From positions 10,044,001 to 10,108,000 of the forward strand of contig JBHGNT010000007.1 of NCBI GenBank assembly GCA_043228905.1: a stretch of 64,000 bases of DNA, read 5' to 3'. Each line of letters opens with the position of its first letter. The stretch's first letter is position 1. Under the pieces are notes generated by a model, which saw only the letters and a list, made by a program, of their open reading frames with translations, was not told the origin of the DNA and ran no database searches. Origin of the DNA: Azolla caroliniana (Eukaryota; Polypodiophyta). Positions 23,216-34,800 of this stretch are shown piece after piece. Position numbers and translations under genes: made by a program.

Positions 23216-23549
23216 CCCATACACTAATTAATAGGTGGGGGCCTCTTGTCATATAATGTAACAGTAATATTGTAAAAAAAAAGAGAGGATGGGCACGACT
23301 ATTAAAAGGACTTTATGCATGCACAAACTTCAAGATCAAGAACACGCGGCACCACGATGACACACGAGCCAATGAACCCTAGAACACAAAAAGAGAAAAA
23401 CAAAAGGTTTTCTGCACATTATAGAAAACAGTCTTCACCCTTCAACTCTCTTCTCTCTTCTCACTCTTCTCGCTCTCCACCGTACCACGGAACCCACGTC
23501 CACCATAGCCTGCAAGCTTCGCCCAGTTCTCACAAGCCCCATCCAACCA

Positions 23550-26087
23550 TGGTGTCGATCACCATCTCTGTAGCTTTACGCAGATGGCTCTTGGAAAAGG
23601 GTTTTGAGGGGTACATCAATGTCACCGAGGCACCAACACATTCAGATGCTCTCGAAATCGCCAAAAAACTCAACGTGGACACTGTGACAAATGCCACATT
23701 CGGAAGAAATTAGATCTATTCGCGAATGGGGAGAAACATTTCGACATTCCCCCTGCTGAAACCCCAGGGAAATATTTTGGGGAGTATTCCGTATCCACCA
23801 AGGCATACAGAACGAAAGAAATCCCGAACCCATTCTTTCGGGAAATAGCCAAGTTTTTACTTGAGGTCAGTTGCGTGCACGTTAACGCATATGGGATGCC
23901 AAAACAGAATGCAGGTATCATCATTGATACCTTTGAGGGGCGCGCAATAGATTGGGGTGTAATTACGGGACCAGTGCATACCAGACCAACAAAAAGCTAA
24001 GGCCAATTATACAACAATACCTTACGATACTATTTCCACCTTGAGGTCGACCCGCACCACAGTCTCGTAAACCTACGCCGTCGCCACGATCTGCAAAATG
24101 GTGGTTAGCAGAATTGGCAAACACAGAATGGGAGGAGGAACCACAACCTTCCCATCCCAGAACGCAAACAACGTAGCCGAAATAGCACCAAGAAAACCCG
24201 AGGCCGAAACGACGTAGATTGGACCGAAAGGATGGACGCAGATTGGTCAAAGACACAACCGGCCCGGGTCGACACTTCCGCCCCTACGGAGCCCGTAACT
24301 ACATTAGAGATAATCGGGGAACTGCATCCGATCATTACGGCTCAATCACAGTGTGGAAAAGGAGTGCTCACTGTAGAAAGCGAGGTTTTGAAGTACCCAG
24401 TTATCCCGGATATGGCCCACGAGTTCGGCGCACTATTACAATTTGGAACGACTTACAAACTCATGGAATTTTTAGTGACGCAACAAATCAAGGTATCCCA
24501 GAGAATGACAGAGGAGCACGCGGAACAACGGATGATTGAGCATGCGCTCACACGAACAACGGAAACCGAAGGTGAGGGGGCCCTCGCCAAGGTAGGCAGG
24601 CAATGGAACGCGGGGATTCGCCGCATGGGCATTGAATACAACCCTCGTCGAAGCACATAGGGAATTGGCTAAAGTTAGTTTGGGCACCAAAGACATGGCG
24701 ATCAAAAATAAAATTGTCTGGAAAACAGCCAAGTGGACCCAAGCCCAACTACAAAAGGTTGAAGAGCACATCGCAGAGTTAGAATGTGGCACGGCTACGG
24801 CGCAGCAAAACCCCGGACCAACGTCCAGTGATGATGCGTCAAAGACCTTACGGGAGGAGGTCGAAGCACATACCGCCATCACCGCAAAAGCAAAAACAGC
24901 TACACAGCTAGTGGAGTCCGAGATTGACCACCTCCGCGCAGAACTCCGCAAATCATCAGACAGAGAAACGGATATCTAGGCAAAAGGACGAAGGGCAGTG
25001 AAAGCACTAGAGGACAAGTTCGAGGCAGAGGCAGCAACGCACAATAGCACAAAAGAGGAAAATAGGATAGGAAGCTGCATGAGGAAACCCAAAAGACTGA
25101 AGCGGTAGTCACAGGACTCTGGGAGTTATTGGAAAAGAAGAAAGCATGGTATGGTGAACAGCTCGTATGGGAATAGGAACTGACGCATCAGGTAGAAGTT
25201 TGCCTGAATAATGAAATGGGTCAGCTAGAAGAACTACACCAGAAGGAATCCCAGATATGGGCGAAGATGAAGAGCCACTATGAGGAAGTGGCTACGGCCA
25301 ACAAGCGTAAAATCGAAAACCTCAAGAAAGCTCTGGATGAAGCCCAAAACCGCTCCCAAAACGATAGCTGACAATGTACGCATTCTTCTCCAAACAAATT
25401 GCGAGCGGTTCACGGCGCAATTAAAAACGACGTTGGACAAAGGTTGGACGGGGTGGGCAATGCAAGCAGCGGAATTGCATACCTACCGGGCAGACTGGGA
25501 GAACCGACGAAAAGAAGGTTGAGGCTTCTTACAAGCTCAATAAGGAAAGCACTATGGCAGTACGAGAGGACCTCGTAGAGGACTATCGCACGCCAGCAGA
25601 CCAACACTCTGAGGAAATCGCGTAGCTATTGGAAGATTTCGGGGAAAGTCAGGAAGATATTTCTCACCGAATAATGGAGATCAGCAGTACACATTAGAGG
25701 GCAGAGCCAATTGCGATACCAGACAGTGATTCCGCCGAACAAGATGATCCTCAACCTAATTCGAATGAACCATCGGAGGTGACCACAACAGCTATCAACA
25801 CTACGGAAGATATGGATAAGGAAGAACCCCGTACACAGACGGAAGAGCCAACGCCCAAACCAACGAGGAATGAGCTGAACTGCGAACCAACTGAGCCGGT
25901 CCTGATCACGCGGAGAGAAGACGACAACACGGGGACTCGCACACCTACTGAGCACGACGAAGAAGGAAATGCGGAGTTACATAAACCGGTCGAGCAAAAT
26001 AATGAAGCACTTACGGATGTCACGTTGTCTCCAAACCAGGGCCTACAGACAAAGCCAAATATCCTCGCCATTTTGAATGATGAATAG
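23550..26087 (+). pseudogene. Extra coiled-coil ORF downstream of gypsy pol
   Basis: Starts with MVSITISVALRRWLLEK at about 23550. It continues through FGEYSVSTKAYRTKEIPNPFFREIAKFLLEV (23770-23870 in pieces), a region 24232-24660, and a long Ala/Glu/Lys-rich coiled-coil section (about 24650-25600). It ends in an acidic Thr/Pro/Glu-rich tail with a stop at 26086. Many stops and frame changes occur, but coding-like bias persists over about 2.5 kb. Tat-branch gypsy elements often carry extra sense or antisense ORFs between pol and the 3' LTR, and this position fits. I do not recognise the product; structural or env-like roles are only guesses. Confidence 0.55.
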
Positions 26088-26134
26088 AGGGATGGGTCGG
26101 ACGAGCCATGGCTCTGTCCCACAGGCATACCAAG

Positions 26135-26574
26135 TGTTGTCCGCCGGAATTGTAACCACCGGACATGGCACGTAAAATATAAACTATAAAATATATTAGA
26201 AGCGTTAGGAAACGTATGTAACGGTTCACGCGAGGAGCGCGACCGACTAAAAGCCCTATGTATATAAAGGGCAGAAATCCTCTGTAAGAAGGAGTGTGTA
26301 ATTTTTGGGAGTGAAGCTTTTGTAATAGAGTCTTAGCTTCTTTGATCTCCTTGTCTGTCTGTGTAAGTAGTCTACTATCTTGGCGGTGCATTCTGATTCG
26401 TAATTGTGGGTTGTAAGCGTAGGGTAAGTGTGTTCTCCCCTTCACACCCAGACAATACGTTTGTTTAGTATCCTGTTACGACTCACGTCCAAAAAGAACC
26501 TGTTCCTTGTAACACAATCACCTTGAAGTCTACCTAGAAGGACTGAGCATAGATAGTGTTCCTAATCGGCAACA
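26135..26574 (+). repeat. 3' LTR of the Tat-like gypsy element
   Basis: Starts TGTTGTCCGCCGG and ends TCGGCAACA. The bases after it (TAACC) do not repeat those before the 5' LTR (TTGAG), so a target duplication is not visible. The flanks nevertheless both belong to one copia family. Confidence 0.85.
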
Positions 26575-26596
26575 TAACCCTTGCAATCTAATACCA

Positions 26597-27275
26597 TGTA
26601 AAAGAAAATATGCAGAAGTTGTAAAAGATCACAACCGGCTCAGCCGGATAGAAAACAGAGAGCATGGAGAACAATGGAGATACATGTAGAGTGGGTGAGA
26701 GATAGAGACAGAGATAGAGACGGCAAAACAATAAGCTCTATTTCCAAAAGCTCGGTAAAACTCTATACATACAATGTGCTCTGTGAGCACTTTTATACAC
26801 GTTCTTAAAAGGACTGACATGTACTTCAATGCTCGTACCGAGCGACTGACACTAACTCCTAAAAATTAACCTATGTACTAGGCTAGAATCGTAGACCTCT
26901 AATGGCCTGCTGGTTCCACTCAGATCTAATAACATGTAAAAGAAAATATGTAGAAGTTGTAACAGATCACAACCGTCTCAGCCGGATAGAAAACAGAGAG
27001 CATGGAGAAACAATGGAGATACATAGAGTGGGTGAGAGAAAGAGAGACAGAGACAGCAAGACAATAAACTCTATTTCCAAAAGCTTGGTAAAACTCTATA
27101 CATACAATGTGCTCTGTGAGCACTTTTATACACGTTCTTAAAAGGACTGACAGAAGTACTGACATGTACTTCAATGCTCGTACCGAGCGGTTGACACTAA
27201 CTCCTAAACATATGCCTATGTACTAGGCTAGGATCATAGGCCTCTAACGGCCTACTCGTTACACTCAGATCTGGA
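26597..27275 (-). repeat. Tandem pair of copia B-like LTRs
   Basis: Two similar units (about 26597-26923 and 26937-27270) lie head to tail on the minus strand. Each contains AGGAGTTAGTGTCAGT, TATAAAAGTGCTCACAGAGC and a CTCTGTCTC tract as in the LTRs at 50.5, 58.7 and 61.4 kb. They are separated only by a few bases resembling the primer-binding site (TCTAATAACA in plus sense). Each unit is followed by GATCT. This looks like LTR-LTR recombination or duplication that left a short PBS remnant between copies. Confidence 0.7.
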
Positions 27276-29874
27276 CACCGATCTGGTTCTTCGCTTATTC
27301 AATCAATCTAGATCATGTTGAGCTTGCTCGCTCAACAAAAACGTCGGACAAATCCTATCAAAAGCCAACTGCCAATGATCGACAAGTCTCACCATCAACG
27401 ATTCAGCAGAAGCTCACCACTTGACCGAGCCAGTCGGAAGATTTGACCGAAGTACCAGTCGGCTTAAGAGGAGACACGATCGGTGACGGTCAAAGTCAAA
27501 GAATGGTTGGTCGAACGCCTTCTACACACATTGTAGAAAGGCCAGCCACAACGTTTTCGATTACTGGTCAATAAAATGAAAGGAGAACAGTCATCGATTC
27601 GATCAGACTCAAGGAAAATCCGACTTGAACCATTCTCCTACCGACAGCCAAGTCAATGTTGCCAAATCCCAATGTAGAGAAGTTCTCTCCTTGGATGACT
27701 CTTCGACCGGTGAAGTCCTATACAATGCGCAAGTCACGTGAACATGGCTACTAGACTTTGGCGCCGCATTTCATGTTGTCCCCGACATCGAATGGTTTTC
27801 CGACTATTCGGTCGGAGCTAACGGCACGGTCCAACTCGACAACAGGTAGGAGTGTGTAATCAAAGGGATCGGAAAGGTCCCAATTCAATTTCCGAATGAC
27901 AATTCAATAATCATGCATCGAGTCTGACACGTACCCAAGCTAAGAAGGAATCAGGTCTCCATCAACATGCTACCCGAAGTGGGGTACCGGAAAACTCTCA
28001 GTAAGTCTTCATGGATGATCAACAAAGGAAGCATGAAAATCGGGTGCGGATGCAAGTACAACATCTTGTATCCGCTGATGGTGATCAATCCAAAGGGCAC
28101 AATGAACGTAGCCAAATCACCAGATTAGAAATTATGGCATGGCCAACTCGGCCATATGTCCCAAGCCGAACTAGACCGGCTGATGACAATCAACTATATC
28201 TCGAAACTATAGACAAACATGGACTTTTGCGAGCATTGTCATTACGGGAAACATACTCGAAGTCGGCACTCTCTCAAATATGAGATGATACAAAAGCCAA
28301 TAGAGCTTATACACACCGACATTTGCAGCCCGATGCCCAAAAAGTCGTTAGGTGACTCTCGATACTTCATCACGTTCGTAGATGAGTGTACATACAAAGT
28401 GTGGGCTTACTTGATTAAGTCCAAAGATGAAGCACTCGAGGACTTCTTGGTGGCTAACGGAAGTGGAGAACCATTCCAAACACTAGGTGAAGACAATCTA
28501 GTTCGACAATGGAGGCGAATACATCTCCGAAGCCTTCAAACAGTCTTGTCTGACAAAGGGATCTAGCACCAAAAGACCGTTCCATATACCCCCATGCAAA
28601 ACAGCGTGGCAGAACTTATGAGCCGGATGATCCAAGAGAGAGTGATGGCAATGCTTTAGCAATCCAGACTAAAGTTGGAATTTTGGGTCAAAGCATTGCA
28701 AATGGTAGTCTATTTAATTAATTTGTCACCATCACGAGCAATCCGACTCCAAGTGCCACATGCACTATGGTTAGGCAAACGAATGACCTAAGATAAGCTC
28801 CGTAAATTTGGATGAGAAGCCTATGCATTCATCCCATGGGAGAAAAGGACCAAGTTGGTGCCCCATTCTACAAAGTGCATATTTCTCAGTTATGGAACCG
28901 ATGGGGAATTCAGATATAGGCTATGGGACTCAAAGAACCGGAAATTGATCCGGAGTAGTGATGTGGTCTTCAATGAAGACTCAATTCTCTCCAACTGATC
29001 CCATCCGAAAATCGGCAAAATGGTCACTTTCAATCTTTCTGAGAAAGAATCAGAAGTAGACATGCCGATTATTGAATCTAAATCGGTCATCAGGCAAACT
29101 ATCGAAACTGACTCTGCCAAACACCCATCGGTCGAATCCCAATCGACAAGAGGTCCAATAGCTGACTCCGAATTGACTAGATGACTGATCAGAGCCCAAT
29201 TGGTTAAAGTGCCCAATGGCCAATCCGAACCGGCCAAGGCACTGACAAACTAGTCAACTCCCGAGGAACATGCAGATCCAACACCAACGTAAGAAAACTG
29301 CCATCGCGGATCAACCCCCCAATCTCCTTCATAAAATGGTTCTAACAATGCCGATTAGCCGGACATAACGATTGAAGAATCTGAACCAACCATATCGGTG
29401 CCAAGGAGATCCACACCAGTACGTAGGCCAACAGAGTTTTATCAACCGGGCCTTGACTACATCAATTACACAAATGCAGGCGAACCAAGCTCTTGTGAGG
29501 AAGCTATAACCGCACCAAACACTGACACATGGCTATAGACCATGCAATCTGAGATGGACTCGATCAACAAAAAAAACACATTGGACCTAGTCGAACTACC
29601 AATCGAACCGAAGCTGCTACCTTGTAAGTGGGTCTACCAATACAAGTATGTATCCGGTTCGGAACAACCCAAGTACAAAGCTTAGCTCGTCGCCAAAGGG
29701 TTTAAGCAAGAATATGGGTTCAACTACGACCCACTCTCTGGTTCCTACTCGGGGTCGTGGCAATGGAAGAACTAGAGATCGAACAACTTGATGTCAAGAT
29801 GGTCATCCTATATAGAGATCTCGACGAAGACATTTACATGTCTCAACCGACAGGCTTCACGACGATGGAGGAAC
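27276..29874 (+). pseudogene. Copia element C, 5' part of gag-pol
   Basis: Order on the plus strand: gag remnants (about 27290-27700), protease (TWLLDFGAAFHVVPD near 27750, DFGA for DSGA), GAG-pre-integrase (LWHGQLGHMS near 28135; CEHCHYGKHTR near 28235), integrase (ELIHTDICSPMP near 28310 and FITFVDECTYKVWAY near 28370) and the start of RT up to EDIYMSQPTGF near 29850. Numerous stops are present. The 5' LTR is not visible; LTRs of another family abut near 27275. The frame is cut at 29874 by a gypsy LTR and resumes at 57031. Confidence 0.85.
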
Positions 29875-29897
29875 TGGCATGATGAGACTCACATATT

Positions 29898-29962
29898 TGG
29901 GTTTACAAGAGTTCAAACCCACAACCTTGTTATATACGTGTCGAATTCTTAGCCATTGTAAT
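29898..29962 (-). repeat. Antisense tRNA-like module in gypsy 5' LTR
   Basis: The minus strand reads CAATGGCTAAGAATTCGAC, then about 20 bases, then GTTGTGGGTTTGAACTC. The better-preserved copy in the 3' LTR (56375-56307) has GTGGGTTCGAATCC, a perfect B box. A-box to B-box spacing is tRNA-like. I cannot fold a good acceptor stem, so it is tRNA-derived rather than a gene. Confidence 0.5.
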
Positions 29963-30015
29963 GATATATTTATATGTATAAAGAATTTATAAACTATATA
30001 GAATATTATCAAGTA

Positions 30016-30137
30016 TTCTAGAGTACTCTATGTTCTAGAATGTTCTAGAATATTCTAGAGCACTTGCTCTATGGTCTAGAATGTTCTAGAATATTCTAGA
30101 GCACTTGCTCTATGGTCTAGAATGTTCTAGAATATTT
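30016..30137 (+). promoter_or_regulatory. Tandem heat-shock-element-like array in LTR
   Basis: Three 41-bp units carry alternating TTC and GAA at 5-base steps. In the first, TTC 30033, GAA 30038, TTC 30043, GAA 30048 and TTC 30053; the second has the same pattern from 30079; the third from 30120 with one changed base. This is the inverted nGAAn consensus bound by heat-shock factors. The array ends about 48 bases upstream of TATAAATA at 30185. The 3' LTR has only one partial set (56445-56457), so the array was expanded in the 5' LTR or lost in the 3' LTR. Confidence 0.75.
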
Positions 30138-30184
30138 TAGCATACTCTTTATTCTAGGACTTTCTAGAATACCCTATTAGGACT

Positions 30185-30192
30185 TATAAATA
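30185..30192 (+). promoter_or_regulatory. TATA box of the gypsy 5' LTR
   Basis: TATAAATA, repeated at the same LTR position at 56505-56512. It lies just downstream of the heat-shock-element-like array. Confidence 0.65.
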
Positions 30193-30485
30193 TGCATCTA
30201 ATAATTAGGGATGAACCAATTTGGTTCAACGCCATTCTAGAGCTCCCTTGGTGTTTACTCATTGTAATCCATCTTATAGTAGAATATATTATCTTTACAA
30301 TACTCTATCTCTCTCTCTCACTCTCTCTCTATCTCTACCTCTCTCTCTGTCTTGATATTACTCTCTCTCTCTCTCTCTGTGGAAATTTTTGGTCTCATAG
30401 GTCATATTTGACCTCCGAAGAAGATAATATAATCTATCTCTCTCTCTCTCTCTCTCTGTGTGGAAATGTAGGCAAATAAAGACAT

Positions 30486-31106
30486 GTGACCTATGAGACT
30501 AACCCACGCCTTTTACGACTATGCTTTTGGAATTGCAATGGATACCCATGGAATGCGGGATTTGGCATAGAGGAGTTCACCGATGACTCAGATATCACAC
30601 TTCTTGTTGAAACATGGGAGCATGATACTCAAAGGAATCAAGGTTTTGGTAACTATAATGTACACTCTTTGATATGGAAGAAAAATCCAAGACAAAGAAG
30701 AGGACAAGGAGGGGTGGCATGTTTGATTAAGTAGGAAATAGAGAAATATGTGTCAATCATAAAAAATGATGAACATAAATGCTACATATGGCTCAAAATA
30801 GAAACACCTAATGATTTGCCCACTTTTGTAGTTGGATGTTACATTCCTCGTCAAGATTCTAACTTTTATGCTTGTTTGGACAAAGACCAACCTTTTGCCA
30901 ATCTAGAAGATGATATTGCTTATTTCAAATCCAAAGGGGAAGTTATTGTCTTTGGTGACGTCAATGCTCATACAAGAAGTTTTCAACTTGATTCACAAGA
31001 ATCTTTCATGCCACATATCTCATGCCACACTAATGGTTTTTTACATGTAGAAAACACAACGGAAATAGTGTGGTTGACTATGTGCTACTTTCTGAAGGTA
31101 TTTTGG
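30486..31106 (+). pseudogene. LINE APE-like endonuclease, first part
   Basis: The frame holds LRLCFWNCNG (motif with the catalytic Asn), LLVETWEHD (motif with Glu), VVGCYIPRQDSN and VIVFGDVNAHT (Asp-x-Asn). These are signature blocks of APE-type LINE endonucleases. A stop at 30732 breaks it. The frame is cut at 31106 after VLLSEGIL in the second frame and continues at 36340 with the SDHRPL motif (catalytic Asp-His). Confidence 0.85.
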
Positions 31107-31447
31107 TGTTGGGATTTCAGTCCCTCCATATGGGATATGAGTACCCGGCAACGGACGACCCAGTGAGAACTAGATGATGAGTACCCGGCAACGGAAGACC
31201 CGGTGAGAACCAGATGATGAGTACCCAGCAAGGAAGACCCGGTGAGAACCGGATGATGCAGGCTCGGTAAAAATCTCTCACCGGATGAAGGGACATATAT
31301 GTAAATATGTTCCAGAGAGCCCACTGGGGCTATATTTGTAAATAGCCCGAAAGTCATATTAGTATAAATATGACCTAGAGCAAACTCTTGAGTGTGGGTT
31401 GTCATTAATTTGCATAGAGTTATTGGTGTAATTGTTGTACAGAGCGT

Positions 31448-31497
<50 letters not shown>

Positions 31498-31771
31498 TAG
31501 TAAGTCTCTGTTGTAACCGCCGCCAGGCGAAAAGTGTGAAGACGAGGTTGTTGCCTTCGTGTTTACCTGTTGTATTCCTCTCGACATAGTGATACTTTGG
31601 AGTCTGTGGGCTCCCGTGGTTTTTCCCATTTAGGGTTTTCCACATTAACATCCTGTGCATTCTCTTCTGTTTGTGTACTTACTTCCATTTCTCATTTCTT
31701 TTGTGTTTGATTATCATTAAGTGATCTAAGTCTCGGTTGTTGCCGAAGATTATTCCGCGTAGCTCCTGTCA
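31107..31771 (+). repeat. 5' LTR of copia E
   Basis: Starts TGTTGGGATTTCAG and ends CTCCTGTCA. Near the start are about three tandem units of roughly 38 bases (GATGAGTACCCGGCAACGG…GTGAGAACC). A TATA-like GTATAAATATGACC lies near 31370 and a long GA microsatellite at about 31450-31493, much longer than in the 3' LTR. Confidence 0.92.
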
Positions 31772-31800
31772 ATTGGTATCAGAGCAAAACAACACAGAAA

Positions 31801-34800
31801 ATGGAAGATTCGTTGGGAGGCATGTTCAAGCTCATCGACATGAGCCTATACAACAACTACAATGAAGAGAGCAAGGCTCATGAGCTGTGGGAGAAGATCA
31901 ACATTATGTTTCAGAACAAAAATGCTATAAATCGGGTTTCGGTATTTCGGAAGCTAGTGAGGCTCCAGTACCAAGATGGCTCCATCATGGTGGAGCACAT
32001 GAATGCCTTCCAGGGGCTGATTCACCAGGCAACATCCTTGGAAGCACCTCTCGCCGATGAGGTACTAGCATTGCTCCTGCTCGGTTCCCTCCCGGATAGC
32101 TGGGAGACGTTGGTTGTCACTTTGGGCAACGCCGGGCTGGAAGGAAAATAGTTATCCCTAGGAAGAGTCAAGCCGAGCTTGCTAGATGAGGAGGCGCGTT
32201 GGAAAGACAAGGATACGAGCTCCGACTCCAAAGCGCTCCTTACCGAATCGGAACGCGGAAGACAGAGGAACCGTAGTCCCCAGAACCGGGAAAAGTCGGG
32301 GACACGGTCAAAGTCAAGGGGGAGGCCTACTTGCTTCTATTGCGGCAAGCCGGGACACTTCCAGAAGAACTGTCGACTCTTCCGAAAAGACAAGGAAACC
32401 GATAGTACCGATTCGAAGCGGTCACCGGACCGGAACGACAAAGACCGGAGAGGACCAGACCGGAAGGGAAAGATGGCAATCGCGGCAAGTGAAGAGGAGT
32501 TGATTCTCATCACCGAGGAGAGTGAGTTGAACCTTGCCGGCGACGAGACAACGGGGGTTGTAGATTCTGGAGCGTCGTTCCACCTTACCCTGGACTGGAA
32601 ATGCTTCTCATCCTACACAGCCGGTGAGCACAGCTGTGTCCGGATGGGGAATGAAGGTACATGCCGAATTGTCGGCATAGGAGACGTGTGGCTGACAACA
32701 CCAACCAGATGCAAGTTGCTGCTGAAGGATGTCCAACACGTTCCGGAGGTTCGACTGAACTTGATATCAGCCGGTCGGCTAGATGATGAAGGCTACATGG
32801 GTAGCATCCGAAATGGTGTCATGAAGTTCAGCAAAGGGAGCCTAATAGTGGCTTAGGCCCGGAAAGTCAACACATTGTACCTAATGAATGCCCGGTTATG
32901 CCGGGAAGAAGTGAACATTCCATCCAACACTGCCGGTGAGTTGTGGCACAAGAGACTATGTCACATGAGTGAGAAGGGGATGAAGAGGCTTGCCGATGAC
33001 AACCTCATTCCGGTGAAAGACGTGCACCTTGAGAAGTGCACCGACTGCCTGGCCGGTAAGCAAAACCGAACCTCCTTCCGCTCAAGGCCACCGATGAGAC
33101 GTAATGCACCACTAGAGCTGGTGCATACCAATGTGTGTCAAGTGGACACGAAGTCACATGCTGGATCGCAATACTTCGTGACGTTCATAGACGACCACAA
33201 CCAGAAGTTGTGGGCCACACCATTGAAGACAAAGGATCAAGTGTTATTCGTCTTCAAGGAGGTCCACGCAAGAGTGGAAAGAGAAACCGGCTAGAAGCTG
33301 AAGGCGGTTCAAGCAAATAACGGAGGCGAATATCGGGGGCAATTTGAGGAGTACTGCCGCTCAAAGGGAATCTAGCTCAAATTTACCGTGCCGAAGACGC
33401 CGGAACTAAACGGGCTGGCCGAGAGGATGAATCGGACCATAATGGAGAGGGTTCGGAGTATGCTTGCACATGCAAAGTTACCCAAGACATTTTGGGCTGA
33501 GGCATTGTCGACAATGACATATGTGATAAACAGGTCACCCTCAGTACCCTTGGATGGAGACACACCGCAGAGAGTGTGGACTGGTAAGGAAGTGTCCTAC
33601 CGGCATCTGAAGGTGTTCGGGTGTCTCGCTTACGTGCATGTTGCAAAGGACCAGAGAGCAAAGTTGGATCCAAAGCCCCGGCTGTGCATATTCCTCGGAT
33701 ACGGCGATGATGAGTTCGGCTACTGAGTGTGGGATCCGGTCAACAAGAAGGTTTTCTAGAGTCGAGATATTATCTTCATGGAGGACAAGACCCTTGCCGA
33801 CTGGGAGTCGGAGAAGAAGATAAAGAACTCTGAATCGACCGGAAAGGACCGGTTTGATGAGATGCTATCCCATCCGGCAAAGAGCCTGTTAACACTCGAA
33901 GAACTGGCCGGTTACGGTGAGGATACCGAACCGGCAGAAGAAGGAAAGGAAGCTAAAACCGGAACCGGACAAGACTCCAAATCAGATTCGGATGAAGAAC
34001 AAACACAAGAGCCGGTTACTGAAAACCGAAGTCGGAGATATCCTCTCCGGGAGAGAAGAGTCCCCCTAAGATTTCCGGATGTAGAGCATGTGTTGCTAAC
34101 CGATGAGGGGGAGTCGGAAAGCTTCGAAGAAGCGAAGGATGACACCCAAAGTCGCAAGTGGTTGAGTGCCATGCAGGACGAGATGGATTCCTTGCATGAG
34201 AACCACAGGTACGAATTGGTGGAGTTGTCGAAAGGAGAGAGGGCACTCCAAAACAAGTGGGTGTACAAGCTGAAACCGGGAGATGTTGGTAACCCCCCGA
34301 GATACAAAGCCAAGATCGTGGTGAAGGGGTTCCAGCAGAAGAAGCGCGTGGACTTCGATGAGATATTTTCCCGGTAATAAAAATGACTTCCATCCGGACG
34401 GTGCTGAGCATAGCGGTAAGCATGGACCTTGAGGTAGAGCAGTTAGACGTGAAGACGACGTTCCTCCACGGCAAACCTCGAAGAGGAGATCTACATGCAG
34501 CAACCAGAGGGATTTGTGAAGAAAGGGAAGGAGCACTTGGTTTGCCGGTTGAAGAAGAGCCTCTACGGTTTGAAGCAGGCTCCCCAACAATGGTACCAGA
34601 AGTTTGACTCCTTCATGACGGATCAAGGATACCGCAAGACGCAGGCCGACCACTCCGTGTTTGTGAAGAAGTTTGAAGGTGGAGACTTCTTGATACTCCT
34701 CCGGTACGTGGACGACATGTTGATCGTTGGACAGGACCAAGCAAAGATTCAGATGCTGAAGAAGGCTCTTAACCGGATTTTCTCAATTAAAGACTTGGGT

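Larger units (their letters stand above)
12126..26574 (+). mobile_element. Ty3/gypsy element, Tat-like, with extra 3' ORF
   Basis: LTRs at 12126-12568 and 26135-26574 flank gag (12591-14160), protease (14405-14914) and RT-RNase H-integrase (about 15170-17533 and 22872-23210). A long extra region with a coiled-coil ORF follows at 23550-26087. The order RT before integrase is gypsy. The integrase tail without chromodomain and the large ORF between pol and the 3' LTR fit the Tat branch. A copia element at 17534-22866 splits the end of integrase. All coding parts carry stops, so the copy is dead. Confidence 0.85.
11449..27275 (-). mobile_element. Decayed copia (family B-like) split by a gypsy element
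   Basis: Read on the minus strand, LTR-type sequence at 27275-26597 is followed by TGGTATTAGATTGCAAGGG (26596 down). This matches the primer-binding site and leader of the copia elements at 50.9, 59.1 and 61.8 kb. The rest resumes beyond the gypsy element as gag from an ATG at 12075 (MDRGM.SSL) to about 11455. Everything after gag is lost where copia A begins. So a Tat-like gypsy element went into the 5' leader of a copia element. I cannot find a clean target duplication for that event. Confidence 0.7.
29875..30450 (+). repeat. 5' LTR (first part) of the chromodomain gypsy element
   Basis: Aligned with the 3' LTR from 56284. It contains an antisense tRNA-like stretch (29898-29962), heat-shock-element-like repeats (30016-30137), a TATA box TATAAATA (30185-30192), TC microsatellites and a copy of the LINE 3' tail (30386-30440). 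It is cut by a LINE inserted in the TC tract. The remainder of the LTR is about 45656-45730. Confidence 0.82.

Noticed and set aside
29898-29962. Functional tRNA gene
   Set aside because: Box-like blocks are present, but I cannot form an acceptor stem, and the copy has a changed B box.
31420-31629. Frames of Ser-Leu or Glu-Arg repeats
   Set aside because: Translations of the GA microsatellite in the copia E LTR.
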